The notes beneath the pieces are model-generated. The model did not search any database and had not been told where the DNA came from. It was given only the letters and a program-made list of their open reading frames with translations. The position numbers and the translations under genes are program-made. From Euptelea pleiosperma (lineage: Eukaryota; Streptophyta; Magnoliopsida; Ranunculales; Eupteleaceae), in contig CM068545.1 in assembly GCA_035048495.1 (NCBI GenBank), positions 21,734,741 through 21,798,740 of the forward strand: 64,000 nt of DNA. Reading direction: 5' to 3'. This document shows, in pieces, positions 50,060 through 61,558 of this stretch (its first letter is position 1; every line of letters starts with the position of its first letter).

Positions 50060-50197
50060 GCTCTGTATGGTGATCAACAAAAAGTTTTACGGAAAAATGA
50101 TTATTTACTATAGAAAATGTTGATACAGAAAAAGTTTATGAAATTCGTATACAAAAACTATTTCTAGAAAATTTATTCAGAGCAACCACAGAGCCCT
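50060..50197. mobile_element. Small MITE with GGCTCTGTATGGT ends
   Basis: GGCTCTGTATGGT at the left and AACCACAGAGCC at the right are inverted over about 140 bp. The inside has GAAAA/TTTTC blocks. It is non-coding. Confidence 0.55.
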
Positions 50198-50277
50198 AAA
50201 TGAAGAACAAGGGGAAGAAAAAAAATTGAAGGGGGGAAATGGAGAGTTGGCTGCTACAACAACCGATGATCACTATT

Positions 50278-50475
50278 TTATTTTTTTGAAACCGTGGGTA
50301 TCTGGGCCTCTTAGTGCACCCGACTAGTCCCCCGGTGCACAATAGTCACCCCTTCCACACGTGCCCCCTTCCACACGTGCCGGAGTGTACTGGGAGAATT
50401 AATGTGGACTGAGCCACCTATTACCCAACTCTTTCCATGGGGTGGCCCCAAGGAGAGTTGAACTCAGAACCGATG
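50278..50475 (-). mobile_element. SINE copy, minus strand, 5'-truncated
   Basis: On the minus strand TTCTGAGTTCAACTCTCC leads into CCACCCCATGG and AGTCCACATTAATTCTCC, and ends GATACCCACGGTTTC with a short A-run. The order matches 5385-5570. The head before box B is missing. Confidence 0.65.
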
Positions 50476-50809
50476 ATCACTATCACTGTCACTGTGTTGG
50501 TTGCATTGAAGGAGGAGCGTGTAGGGAGCATGTAAAAACAATATGTCTTGGCCTCCAACAAGAAATTTGACTTCCTGATTCCCACGTGAAGATCTGAGCG
50601 AGTGTTGTTTGTTTGTTTTCACACAGATAAGATGTACAAGGGAGAAGCTGAAAAACGTGTTTTAATAAGAAGACAAACAGAGGACACAAGTGAAAAGACA
50701 AGTCCCCTGAACCTGTTCCTATCAAAATATGGAAAAATGAGCACAAAAATGTCTTCTGGCGATTGTAGGGACGCTTTTCCGATAGAATATTTTTGCAGCA
50801 CCATATGCT

Positions 50810-51000
50810 AGTGCCTCACACCAGTATGTGTCCACGCAGATATGGATATGGTACTGACAAAAATAAAAATTTTGAACTAAAAAAATAGGATACTCGTAAC
50901 CATATCCGTGTCAATGATTTTAGAAAATGTCGAATTGTATCCCCGCTTTCCATATCTATGTCCATATCCGTATCCATATCTGTATCCAGGCATCACAGGT
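50810..51000. repeat. GTATCCGTATCC-type dispersed repeat, second copy
   Basis: GATATGGATATGG on the left and CATATCCGTATCCATATC on the right flank AAATTTTGAACTAAAAAAATA-like AT-rich sequence. It is the reversed partner of 1945-2165. Confidence 0.5.
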
Positions 51001-51009
51001 AGCACCAAG

Positions 51010-51151
51010 ATTTTTGAAGCGGCGATTATGCGCCAATGATCGCACACCACATATACCCATGGTTGTTTAAAAAAAAAATTAAAACCAAATCCTAAACCTG
51101 GGTATATGTGGCGTGCAATCATTGGGCTCATGATCACGGCTTCAAAAATTT
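51010..51151. mobile_element. Tight hairpin MITE
   Basis: TTTTTGAAGCGGCGATTATG and GCACACCACATATACCCA on the left are inverted at TGGGTATATGTGGCGTGC and CACGGCTTCAAAAA on the right. The loop is about 40 bases. The stem is about 50 bases with few mismatches. Confidence 0.65.
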
Positions 51152-51328
51152 TCTCGCTTTTGGAGGAGGTGACAAAATAGGAAAGTTTAAACTAAAAGGA
51201 CAGTTGTTGAAACATTGGCAAAATAGGGACAGCTTTGAAAATTTAGCAACTGAAGCGGCAATACTAGAAAATTAATTTTGTGGGGCAAATCTGAAAATTT
51301 TAGTCACACCCCACGAATGTGAGGGCAA

Positions 51329-51474
51329 CCTGACCTGTTGATAGCACCCCCATGAATTGTACTTCAATTTGCTTAATAATTTACAAAAATGCTTCCAAAA
51401 GCCTGACCTGTTGAAAGCACCCCCATGAATTGTACTTCAATTTGCTTAATAATTTACAAAAATGCTTCCAAAAG
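51329..51474 (+). repeat. Near-perfect tandem duplication of 73 bp
   Basis: The unit 51329-51401 is repeated at 51402-51474 with a single visible change (GTTGATAGC to GTTGAAAGC). The near identity points to a recent event. No gene is involved. Confidence 0.9.
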
Positions 51475-51949
51475 TTAGACTCGAGATCACCACATGAAAC
51501 TTCATGCAAGCGTTTAGGGACCCACCTTGATTTTTATTAACTCTGACCATTTTTAGATTTATCCAAGAGATCATAGGGTTGCGATCAATTCTCTGTTTAT
51601 TGGACTAATGGAGATCGTTCAACATGGGACCCATTTTTGATTAATAGTTCACTTCTGAGTCTTGACCGTCCTACTTAGAAACCTATCAGCCCATAAAAAA
51701 AATCACATATATTATCTGTCAACTTAATTGTCGGATGGATTACAAAAATAAAAATAAAAAATTATCCGATGAATGTTTAGTTTGGGTGCCCTCACAATTC
51801 AATGGGTGCCACTAAAATTTCCCTTGTGAACTCGATCAAGGGAGATAGAAGAGCAAAATTTTGTGATTGGAAAAGTGGAAGTAGTTGCCCCATTTATTTT
51901 TTATTAGGGAGAATTTATTTGCACCTCACAAATTGTGCAAGCACCCCGA

Positions 51950-52055
51950 GTGCAACTTTGCTGACCGTCCACAATAAGAGCCATGTGGCATACTTCTAGA
52001 GGACGCTGACTGTATGGATGTTTGGCCGGTAGATACAAACCAAAAAGTGCTATTT
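51950..52055. mobile_element. Shared-core MITE, left fragment
   Basis: TTTGCTGACCGTCCACAATA, GCCATGTGGCATACTTC and TGGATGTTTGGCC match the left part of 45685-46056, including its arm. The right half is absent. Confidence 0.6.
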
Positions 52056-52099
52056 TAAGTGTGATGGGTATTTCAGTAAAAAAAAAAAAAGCTCTTTAT

Positions 52100-53220
52100 C
52101 TTTTGCTTTATTGCCGAGGAAATGTATAAAATTAGAAAAAATTCTTCTATAGGTGGAGGTAACCATGAACTGGTTAGCTCTGACCCAGGTGTTAAGCTAG
52201 GCCGGCAACCAAGCACAATAACCCGGAAAGGATAATTGTTCTGTCCAACGATGTTTGGCACAAAAGTGTCCAACACCAATAAAGTCATGATATCGGATGG
52301 TTATGGTCATCCCATTAGTGGGCTTTTCTGATAAAATAGTTGGTTTTTCTGATAAAATTCTAAATGGACCCCCCTTGCCATCCCATTGGGTACCAAATCC
52401 AATCGCTACAAATCATCAATCAAGCTGATTTTTGGCGTTTATATCCAGCAAGCAGTGGGCTAAACATCTGTGCGGTCAGTGGGCCCAAAAAATGCACTGC
52501 ATAGTTGATTACATCGAGATGTCTACATCGAGATTTCCATGTATCAAAATGTTTCCCAACGTTAGGCCGTCCCTTGGATCTATCCGCGGGGACTTTAATT
52601 TCTTCTAGATAAATGTTGTTCTATCCGTTATCCGGACCGATTAGTCCAAGTGGGCCTTGGGACCTGACTAGAAATTGAGTCAATTCTGGGTATATGGGTA
52701 CTCGAACCAAACCCCGTTGACACCCTTAGCACAAATGGGCCACCCATGCAGTAATCAAGGCATTTCGTCCGGCCATGCTAAAAAGATGGACACTGATTGG
52801 ACCATTTTAAGTTCTTAACCATTAAAGATTGGTACTGTCCGGAAAAAGAAAAGCATAATGTTGGGCTTGGGCATATTCCATGTTAATATGCTTGTGGGCA
52901 TGGCCAATCCAATAGCTGCAACTGTTCAATCGACTGAGTCGATGGGCCATGTCTATGTGGCCCACTGATGCAGTCTCAAGAGACCCACATCCCACAGATG
53001 CAAGTTTTGGGTCATTAGGTCGGTGGGCCACATCTAAGCATATGGGGTAGGGTCCATTCAGGGTAATGAACCTGAGGCCCACTTCTCCCTTCCATTTGAC
53101 TAAAGAGTCAAACCTCACCTGCTGAATGGACCCTTTATTGGAGTGATCATTAAGTGGCTGACCTGCCCGTCATAGAGGCTGAGTTGTGATTCCGCCACCC
53201 GACTTCCACTTCGCCCCCTC
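52100..53220. other. Intergenic stretch with repeat scraps
   Basis: A right-end fragment of the shared core lies near 52390-52500 (GGGCTAAACATCTGTGCGG). A short inverted pair GGGTCCATTCAGG / CTGAATGGACCC brackets 53046-53132. I see no gene. Confidence 0.45.
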
Positions 53221-53232
53221 CTCCAGCAAGCA

Positions 53233-53481
53233 ATGGTGGAGCAGTCTGCAGCCAATTCTCACCTTCTTTCTCCTCCCACTTACTTGTTCCACTCCACCGT
53301 ACCGAACCCATTAACACCTTCACCAAACCACAACCCGAATCCGACTCAGTCCAGTTTGTGGTTTTTTTATGTCGACAACACCCAGTTCTTCATCGTCGAC
53401 AAGTTGCTTCCCTCAGACCCTCTTCTTCTTGAGCATAGTCACACAGAGGCCGACTACGGCAAGACCCATGCACACAAACAG
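53233..53481 (+). pseudogene. Unknown open frame interrupted by an LTR element
   Basis: The frame from the ATG at 53233 codes for 83 residues before the target duplication GACTG, with a proline/asparagine-rich part and then FYVDNTQFFIVDKLLPSDPL. Codon use and balanced composition resemble a real exon. The LTR element 53487-55555 cuts the frame. Beyond the second GACTG it stays open for about 20 codons and then stops. I do not recognise the family. It might be a gene piece or chance. Confidence 0.35.
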
Positions 53482-53486
53482 GACTG

Positions 53487-53800
53487 TGTTATGTGCGACT
53501 TGGACTGAACGTCCACTTCCTCCCCTACCTCTCCCTTTTCTGATACGGGGGCCTATCTTGGCCTTGTGGTTGATCAATAAAAAGAGAAAATAGGATAATT
53601 TGGAAACGGGGGTTGATATAGTTAGAAGACTTGAGAGCTCCGTTGGTTTCTTCGAGGAAACCCGTCCTCCAAAAGAGTTCTATCTGGATTAAAATTCTAA
53701 TGATCTTAATTATTCTCACTAACCCACTGGAAACCAATATCACTTGATTCGCTCTTTTGGATAACATTAGAGAGCCTCCATGTTCTGCCTACATGTAACA
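53487..53800 (-). repeat. 3' LTR of the gypsy element, shortened
   Basis: It is 314 bases, homologous to both ends of 55055-55555. The junction CTCACTAACCCACTGG marks the internal deletion. Confidence 0.8.
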
Positions 53801-53882
53801 ATATCCTCCCCTCTAAAAAATGTCCTTGTCTTCTAGGACTAGCTCCGGGTATCCTAGTTGAATCTTTGTAAAAATTTCCCAA

Positions 53883-54146
53883 TTAAGTTGCATTTGCGGT
53901 AGAAAGACCTTGCCAATGGATCAATACCTCTATGTGATGCTTTCTAATCACTCGGTTTAGAATAGTTTTAGGATATGGAATAAGAGAGTCATCTTTATCA
54001 TCTATGGGTGCGCGGGCGGGGAAGTTAATTTGTATTGTAGATCTTGCTCCAATCTTCTTCTTCAGAGTTGACACATGGAAGACCGGGTAGATGCGTGACC
54101 CATGGGGTAGGGCAAGTTTTGACCCTAATGACTTGGAACAACCCAT
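53883..54146 (-). pseudogene. Integrase C-terminus and chromodomain remnant
   Basis: FHVSTLKKKIG matches the end of the integrase domain (usually FHVSxLK), and VIRKHHIEVLIHWQGLSTAN matches a chromodomain core. The chromodomain places the element among chromoviruses. The frame stops at 53883, near the 3' LTR. Confidence 0.75.
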
Positions 54147-54552
54147 AAAATTGGGAGAGAGTTTAAGATTTTAGGGAATGAAAGAGAAGACTGTCGATAA
54201 GGTTGGAGTCTCAATTAGACCCAATCTCCTATTTCAAATTTTCTATCTATGTGATGCTGGTCAAATATCCTTTTCATGTGATCTTAGGATTCTTTGAGCC
54301 TTTTCATGCAACTCCACAAGAATCTGGTCCCTTTCTTTTAGCTCTTTATCCATAGCTTCAATTTTCCAAGTACTACAACAGCAATGTAGGTGGGGCTCTT
54401 CCATAAACAACTTCGAATGGAGTTCTTCTGGATGAAGAGTGTAGACTTGTGTTGTAACACTATTATTCAGCCCACGAACCCAATCCTTTGGTTTAACTAG
54501 AGCTAATGAAACATTTTAAGTACATCTCCATCGTACAACTGACCATCTCGGT

Positions 54553-54855
54553 CTAACCATCAGTTTGAGGATGGTAAGAAGAGATGAAGTTGAAATTAGT
54601 GTTGTTCAATTGAAATATATCCTTACAAAACGCACTTGTAAATGTCATATCACGGTCACTAACAATGGATTGTGGCATGACATGCAATCGAAAGATTTGA
54701 TCAAAAAACACATGTGCCACTTCTGCAACTGTGTAAGGATGAGAGATAGGAACGAAATAAGCATATTTAAAGAATCTGTCCACCACAACAAAATAGTCAA
54801 CTTTCCCTTTAAAATAAGCCATCCATCGACAAAATCCATTGAAATATCGGTCCAA
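54553..54855 (-). pseudogene. Integrase core fragment of the gypsy element
   Basis: A 100-residue frame shows VVVDRFFKYAYFVPISHPYT, SIVSDRDMTFTS and YHPQTDG, the middle of a Ty3/gypsy integrase with the second catalytic Asp in SDRD. The zinc-binding start and the final Glu region are missing or out of frame, so it is inactive. Confidence 0.85.
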
Positions 54856-54979
54856 ATTTGAGTGGGAATTGGTAACGGTTGCAGTAGACTAGATAGAGAT
54901 AAATTCTCTGTTTTGTGGTGCTAACACATATAACATTGCTTGAAAGATGGCTAATGCGTTAGTCTTCCATTTCTTGCTC

Positions 54980-55052
54980 TGATATACCAGGAACCAACAT
55001 CAGCTTCAAGAGGGCTAGTGCGCTGGTCTTCCATTTTTGGCTCTAATACCAA
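54980..55052 (-). promoter_or_regulatory. Duplicated tRNA-Met primer-binding site
   Basis: TTGGTATTAGAGCC (55052-55039) directly follows the 5' LTR. A second CTGGTATATCAGAGC with the same downstream sequence (AAATGGAAGACYARCGC) lies about 55 bases on. This suggests a local duplication of the leader. Confidence 0.65.
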
Positions 55053-55054
55053 GA

Positions 55055-55555
55055 TGTTATGTACGACTTGGATTGAATGTCCACTTCCACCCCTACCTAT
55101 CCTTTTTTGACACATGGGTCTATCTTGGCAGTGTAGTTGATCAACAAATTAAAATAGAAAATAGGATAATTTAGAAACGAAGGTTGATAGAGTTAGAAGA
55201 CTCGAGAGATTCGTTGGTTTCTTTGAGGGAAATCATCCTCCAAAAGAGTTCTATATGGATTAATTTTCTGATGATCTTATTTATTCTCACTCACTACATT
55301 TATAGAATTCCAATAACAATAAGAAAAAGTGCGGAAAACAAAGTAAGAGATATTCTATTTTACTTAACTAATTTTCTACAAATAAGTCTAACAAACTCAA
55401 AAACTTCAAACTAAACGGACTTATTCACCCACATAACATTCAAAACTGAGCAAGACTCATTCAACCCACCTAACCCACTTGAAACAAATATCCCTTTCTT
55501 CTCTCTAACGTTTGGATAATGTTAAAGAGCTTCCACATTCTGCATACACGTAACA
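55055..55555 (-). repeat. 5' LTR of the gypsy element
   Basis: It is 501 bases and bounded by TGTTAC...ATAACA on the minus strand. It aligns over its ends with 53487-53800, and the middle part about 55307-55465 has no partner there. Confidence 0.8.
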
Positions 55556-55689
55556 GACTGCTTCTTAATTGACAGTTTCCGCTTGTCTTCGATATTCCAC
55601 AAGGCTTCCATGGCCTAGAAGAGTGACTAGGTCTTAGTGATGGTGGTAACACAAGTGGGGCACCTTTGTATAGGTTCAATTGCAAGTAT

Positions 55690-55970
55690 TTAAAAGAGAA
55701 TAACTAATTATTCCTTGTGGGTGAACTTCCTGTGATGTCCACTCCTAATTTGAGTCATTTATGATGTTTCGTGGGTCCACTTATGTAGTTGTTGGCAATG
55801 GCACAGTTAGAAGCAAAAGCCACAATTACAGGTTTGATACCCAATTGCATGCTTGTAACCTACTACATATCCAAGGTGTGTTACCTGCATTTCTGTGGGA
55901 TCCACCAGGGACGTCACATATGCCAAGAATCGACATGATCTGTGTTAGAACTTACATGAGGTAAATTTTG
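55690..55970 (+). repeat. Possible retroelement fragment
   Basis: A short frame (55761-55964) reads VVVGNGTVRSKSHNYRFD then LLHIQGVLPAFL, somewhat like the protease region of copia elements (GNGTV...L.NVLHVP). The match is weak and no LTR is found. Confidence 0.25.
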
Positions 55971-56337
55971 GTTTTCCTATACAAATTTTAAGTTCACAAA
56001 TTACCAAAAATATTAAATAATTGAATGAGGGAAAACATTTTTATCCAAAAAGATAGTTAGGGCCTCCCTCTCGTGCAATCAAGAATTTATTGATAACGTT
56101 ACCTCCGAGATATAATAAGCTCAGTCTCAATCTAAATCTCAAATATAAATCTCTGTTGGATTACCCAATTTTATGATAAAATTCATTGTTTCTCTTTAAA
56201 AAATAAGTCAATTTTTCTATTTTAAAAAACAAGATTCAGACAAGAATTTGGTTAAAGAAAAATCAATTTTGTCAAAATCAAATCTCAACACAATACGAGA
56301 TAAAGGACAATTATTCACATTTTATGACCGTAAAGTA

Positions 56338-57140
56338 ATGTCGCGACCCAAACCTAAGACCTATGACCCGACTCAGAAGGGTATAGATCGAATTTGGTAT
56401 CCTAGCTAGGCTGAGGCACGAGGTACGGGTTAATATAATTTAAATAAAATAGTGAACATATGTCTAAGTTATCACACAAGTTAAATAACCAATCTCATAA
56501 AAATAAATTGTATTAATATAAATCTGAAACTTGTCTTCGATTACATTTCGAATGCCAAATAATAACATACTGAGAATAACTAATATTTCAAATGATGAAA
56601 AATATCTAAAACATGATCTCTAGAAAAGTAGTAAACATGCTCAAGTCCTTCATCTTCTATTACTAAGCCACTAATCTATCCGATCAGTCTGCAAAAATAT
56701 AAAAATATGCATGAGTTATCAACAACTGAGTAGGCTCACTCCACCTCCCATATTTCTATGGAGGTGAGCGGTTAATCAACGATAACATATGCAAAAATAA
56801 TATAATCAGTGTATGCCATCAATAATAGGCAATCAGATCCATAAGAAAAAAACCCAACCTCTCGATTATCAAAATATGGGTATCTATATAAGACAATCAT
56901 GGGGCCGTATTCCCAACATCTAGCCAAGTTCTCAACAAATTTCACTACAATGATTCAAGAGTGTTTCAAATCTTTCATCATGGGAATATGATGTTTTATT
57001 TGCTTTTTATGAATATTTTTAGAATTCAAGAGAACATCCATAGGACGTATCATCGAGCCACAAACCTATCAAAAATATCGTGAATACATCCCAACTCGAA
57101 AGAATAATAATCAAGTATCTATAACACATATATAATTACA
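56338..57140 (+). repeat. LTR-like direct repeat, copy 1
   Basis: It starts TGTCGCGACCCAAACC and includes GGCTGAGGCACGAGGTACGG, GCATGAGTTATCAACAACTG and CAATCATGGGGCCGTATT. The same order occurs at 58806-59590. A possible LTR end GGGGTTTTACA lies at 58591-58601, which would give an LTR of about 2.26 kb. Confidence 0.6.
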
Positions 57141-58805
57141 TGTAATCAATCGATAATACTTAAGAATCATAATAAGATGCACATTTTTTTATCAAGATAA
57201 TTAAAATACATGAACATTTATCAAGATAAATTAATATAATTTTTTATAATCAATACATAGAGAGAGAATTTAAATACAATCAATTATATATATTCTATTT
57301 TAGAAATAACACCACAGAAAAAAAAGAGAATGAGAAGAAATGTACCACAGCTTGTTATTCAATAAATTTTAATTTTTTTCGCTTGTTCCCCATCGCGTAG
57401 ATCCGATCTCAAAATAATCAGGTGTTCAATTAATCCATTATTCAAATTAAATAATTCTATTTGGAGTTGGTTGCTAATAATAGAAAAATATCTTCTTAGG
57501 TTAGGTTTATGAAGTTTTAGGTAAAACAATCCTATTGGATTTCCAAAGAATAAAAGAAAAAAAAAAGAAAAAATAATAAAATATTTGAGAGAGAAAAAGA
57601 AAAGTAAAATAATCAAATTAGAAAGGCATATGACCTTATATGTATAGGTCCTTGAATAATCAAAATATAATAAATAAATAAAATTTTTAGAGATTTCACA
57701 AATTTAAGAAAAAGAGTTTTTAAATAAAATAAATAATTAAAGAAGAACTATGGATTGAATTCGTACGATGTGCCGCACATAAGCTTAAGTTTTTATTTTA
57801 TGTTAAAACATTAAAAAGGGGTGGAGTTACGGTCAATAATGAGGGTGGTTTCCCAACATAAAAAAAATAAGGAAGAAAATAATTTTTAATATAACTTTAA
57901 ATATAATAAAAATAAATAAATAATAAAAGAGAAAAACATGAGTGAAAATATAGTCATAGAATCGTGAGATTTGATTTTAAAAAATAATATACTTTATTTT
58001 TTAAATGGGATTAGAATAAAATAAAGAAAAAAAAATCAAAAGGTGGATAACAATTTTGTTGTTAAATAAAAAAATAAAAAATTTAATTACAAATGTATGT
58101 ACAACCATGAATTTGTAGAAAAAAGAGATGAATAAAAGTTAATAAAGAATTAATAAAAAAATGAATAAAGAAAATAACAAACTAAAAGAAAATAGAAGAA
58201 TTTAGAAAAAGACAAATCCCAAAGAAGAAAAAATATTAACTTATCTTGAAAAAAAGAGCTTTCACAGGTGATGGTAGAGATTTGAAAGAGTTCTTTACTT
58301 ATATAAGTTAGGTTTATTTTTTCTAGTTGGAAAAATGACAAAAAAAACTTAGTTGAAAATGTGAATATGTGTTTTAATTTGGAAACAAAAATAGAGAAAA
58401 TGAAATGGCTTGTACGATGGTGGTAGGATTTGGGTTTTTGATTTTTAACAAAAAAAAAATCTAATATTAACATGATGAAAATGCTTGGTCCTCAAGTTGG
58501 ACCCATATACTAAATAGTTAAGTAAAATTACTTGTGGCCTAAATTATACTACATATTATATATAATATATTAATTAATGAAAGTTTTTTAGGGGTTTTAC
58601 AAGTAAGCTCTAATTTTCTAATAGTCATGAAGACATCTAATCAAACATTACATGATCAACCAAGAGCAAAAAAGTTTGATTCTCAAGACCTTTCTTTAAT
58701 CACTTTTAAAGAGAGGTAATATAACTACTATGCCAACATATTTTTGTGTTAGAAAAGTATAAATTATTAATTATATTATATTCTAATTTTATTTTACTTT
58801 ATTTA
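57141..58805. other. AT-rich stretch between LTR-like repeats
   Basis: This 1.7-kb stretch is rich in poly-A and poly-T. It has no recognisable coding domain; the longest frames are Phe/Ser-rich and low-complexity. Confidence 0.5.
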
Positions 58806-59590
58806 TGTCGTGACCTGATCCCGAGATCCATGACCCGACCCAAGAGAGTATGGATCAAATCTGGTATCACAGGCTGAGGCACGAGGTACGGTTAATATAA
58901 TGTAAATGAAAAAGGTGAACATATGTTTAAGTCAACACACAAGTCAAAATGAACAAATAATATAATAATAACTTCATAAATATATGTCTGAAGCTTGTTC
59001 TCGATTACATTGCAAATGCTAAATAACAACTTACTGAGGTAACTAAGAATTCAAATGACTAAAAGCAAAACTAAAACATAGTTTTTAAAAAAGTAGTAAA
59101 TGTGTAAAAATCATCCGGCTTCTATCACTAAATTATTGGTCCATTTAGTATATCTACAAAAATGTTAGAATAAGCATGAGTTATCAACAACTCAATAAGC
59201 TCACTCCATCTCCCATTTTTCTATGAAGGCAAGTGGCTAACTAATGATAATGATACAAAATATAGTATAATTGATATAAGAGATAAATGATGGATAATTG
59301 GATCACTCAGAAAATCCAATTTCCCGATGATTAATAAGTAGAAAAATACAAAACAATCATGGGGTCGTATTTCCTAACAACTAACCAAGCTATCAATAAA
59401 TTCCACTATAAGGATCCAAGAGTATTTTTGGTCATTTACCATGGGAACAGAATGTCCCAGTTGCTTTTTAGGTATGTTCTCAGGATTTGAGAGAGCATCA
59501 ATGGGGTCATAGATCACCGAGCTATGAATCGACCAAAAATACTGTGAAGTTATACCAACCTATAGGTCGTACCATAGTTAGCAAGTCGTG
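58806..59590 (+). repeat. LTR-like direct repeat, copy 2
   Basis: It starts TGTCGTGACCTGATCC and follows copy 1 through GGCTGAGGCACGAGGTACGG, TTATCAACAACTCAATAAGC and CAATCATGGGGTCGTATTTC. It ends near 59590, where the Helitron region begins. Confidence 0.6.
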
Positions 59591-60947
59591 AAACATCAAA
59601 ACTTTGGCTAAATAAAGTTAAGAGTTTTATACATTTTTATTTCAAAAAAATGTAGTAAAAAAGACAGTAAAAAAAATGAAAACGCCAAAAAATAGTTGAA
59701 GAACATCGGGTTTAAAATATTTTCAACCCAAAAAAATGATGTCAAAAAAACGTATCTATATAACAAGAGACAACCTATGTTTCAGCTTCACAAAGGACGA
59801 TCCAGATTGACACACAACTTAATCCATCCGATGGTTAAAACTTATCAGGTCTTTTGCTCTCTTTTTTCCCGCCCAACCCACTCTCCACTTCTCCTATTCA
59901 CCTTACCCTCTCTCTCTCTCCCACGTCCGCTCAACCTACTCACGAGCTCCCCGAAACCCTAAATCTCTCTCTCGCGACCACAACAAAGAGGGTTTCAGAA
60001 AGAGGAAAACCCGTGTGTGAAGGGTTTGGAGTGAGAGAGTTGTAGATTCCTTAAGTTTCCTCAATGACGCCAACGAAGAGGAAACCGAGGGTTTGTAGGC
60101 TGTACCACAAATCTATCTATCCATTTCTCTCTCTTCTCGCTTTTTGTTAGGGCTAATATGATTCATGGTGCCGGTAAGTACTCCAGATCAAAGATGTCCC
60201 ACAAATCTCGCTGTATCTCTTTCCTCGCCTCTATTAGGGTTTTGTTAACAACGATGTTGTATTTGCAACAAAGGGGGATCTCTCTCACTCACTCTTTGTT
60301 AGAGTTCCATTAACATTGATGATGTATTTGCAGCAAATGAGGATAGAGAAGAGAAGGTGAAGAACGTCGATCTTAGTGATCTGCAAGTTAAAAAGGGAGA
60401 GGTATTATATCTCAGCAAAAATCAATCAATCAAAGGAGTTACAGTCCGTTTGTTGTTGGCATCACGTTAGGGGGAGTTCTTGAGTCGTCTTCGGTTCAGG
60501 TGTGTGTTGATATGGGATGAAGATTGCAATAAAGTTGATATCGAACGAGAAAACAAGGAGAAGAGGAGTTCAAAATGGAGGTCTAACTACCATCCATTTG
60601 CTTTGAAAAAAAATCAATTTTTTTTCGGGTTCTTCGTTTTGTCAAGTCGTCTTCGGTCTCCGTATTTGCTGGCTTTTATTGGGTACTATTTGGATAATGA
60701 CTATAAATTGTTGGTTTATGATTTTATGGTAAAACTGTACCCCAATGGTGGTAAGCACACGCAATTCTCTGCTTTTGTTTTGGTTTTTTTATATCTTTGA
60801 TTCAATAATTGTGAAAAATGTGGTCTTTGTGTGGAGTTTTAAGAAAGTTTTTTTTGACTTCTTTTAATTATATAAGTTTCTGATTTGTCATGAATGCAAA
60901 CGATTTGTTAATTAGATTGAAGATGAGAGGGATAGAAGTCGAAGTAA

Positions 60948-61092
60948 TCAGCCTGATTTTTGGTTTGTAGGTCCATTTAGGGATTGGCCAAGCATCAATA
61001 CGGTCGGAGTCCTCTAAAAGTGTGCCACGTGGCTTATATTGTGTCACGTAACGGGAGCCTGTTATTTTAGGGTGGTCACTGGAGCTCGACCT
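60948..61092. mobile_element. Shared-core MITE, right half, inside the Helitron
   Basis: It reads ATCAGCCTGATTTTTGG, GGATTGGCCAAGCATCAATA, GTGTGCCACGTGGC and ends near GGAGCTCGACC. This is the right half of the 18847 type, with its arm decayed. Confidence 0.65.
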
Positions 61093-61442
61093 TTTATTAA
61101 AATACTTAAAAGTATTTTTCCCTCTCTGTTTCTCCTCTTCATAGATTAATTCATAAATGGTCTCTCAATCCTCTTAGTTTCAATTACTCATTTTCGTAAT
61201 ATTTTTCAAAACCTCATCTCATTTGAATCTCCTAATATTTGTTTCACTCATCTCTCTCAATTATGTTTGGGCACGAGATATCTGGAAGCCATATCAGATT
61301 GAGGGATCAAAGAGTTTGATTAGAGAGAAGTTATCACCGGGTCTTCTATTCGGTGAATTCGGGTATTTGGGTTATTGCCAGTGCTCCGAGGCTATTACCT
61401 ATTATACACATGCACATATAGAGCATTAGAGAGACTGAAGTA

Positions 61443-61558
61443 GTTGCCCATTCCCAAGTAATTTACGACAAGGTAACTGGAAGAAGCTGAGGTTTGGGTT
61501 TATGACCATGTCTACAGTCGAGGAAGTGGAAGCAGCAGTGCAGCAGTTCAATGGCTAT
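61443..61558 (+). pseudogene. Chloroplast ribonucleoprotein-like RRM exon fragment
   Basis: The first frame reads VAHSQVIYDKVTGRS, then a TGA where CGA (Arg) is expected. After a one-base loss FGFMTMSTVEEVEAAVQQFN and GY follow. This is the middle of an RNA-recognition motif, including the RNP1 region (RGFGFVTM), as in plant chloroplast ribonucleoproteins of the cp29/cp31 type. A GTAAAT donor follows GY, where the family often has an intron, so the piece was copied as DNA. The stop and frameshift make it non-functional. Neighbouring exons of the same gene are not recognisable. Confidence 0.75.

Larger units (their letters stand above)
53487..55555 (-). mobile_element. Internally deleted Ty3/gypsy chromovirus-type LTR element
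   Basis: GACTG at 53482-53486 and 55556-55560 is an exact 5-bp target duplication. The 5' LTR (minus strand) is 55055-55555. The 3' LTR is 53487-53800, lacking about 185 bases of the middle. Both begin TGTTAC and end ATAACA on the minus strand. A primer site TTGGTATTAGAGCC adjoins the 5' LTR, and a purine tract AGAGGGGAGG adjoins the 3' LTR. Only integrase and chromodomain pieces remain of the coding region, so the 2.07-kb copy is non-functional. Confidence 0.88.

Noticed and set aside
57359..58473. Phe-rich frames in the AT-rich stretch
   Set aside because: They are low-complexity translations of poly-A/T and lack any domain.
60480..60800. 106-codon frame as an independent gene
   Set aside because: It lies within the Helitron, has no recognisable domain, and is more likely captured or chance sequence.
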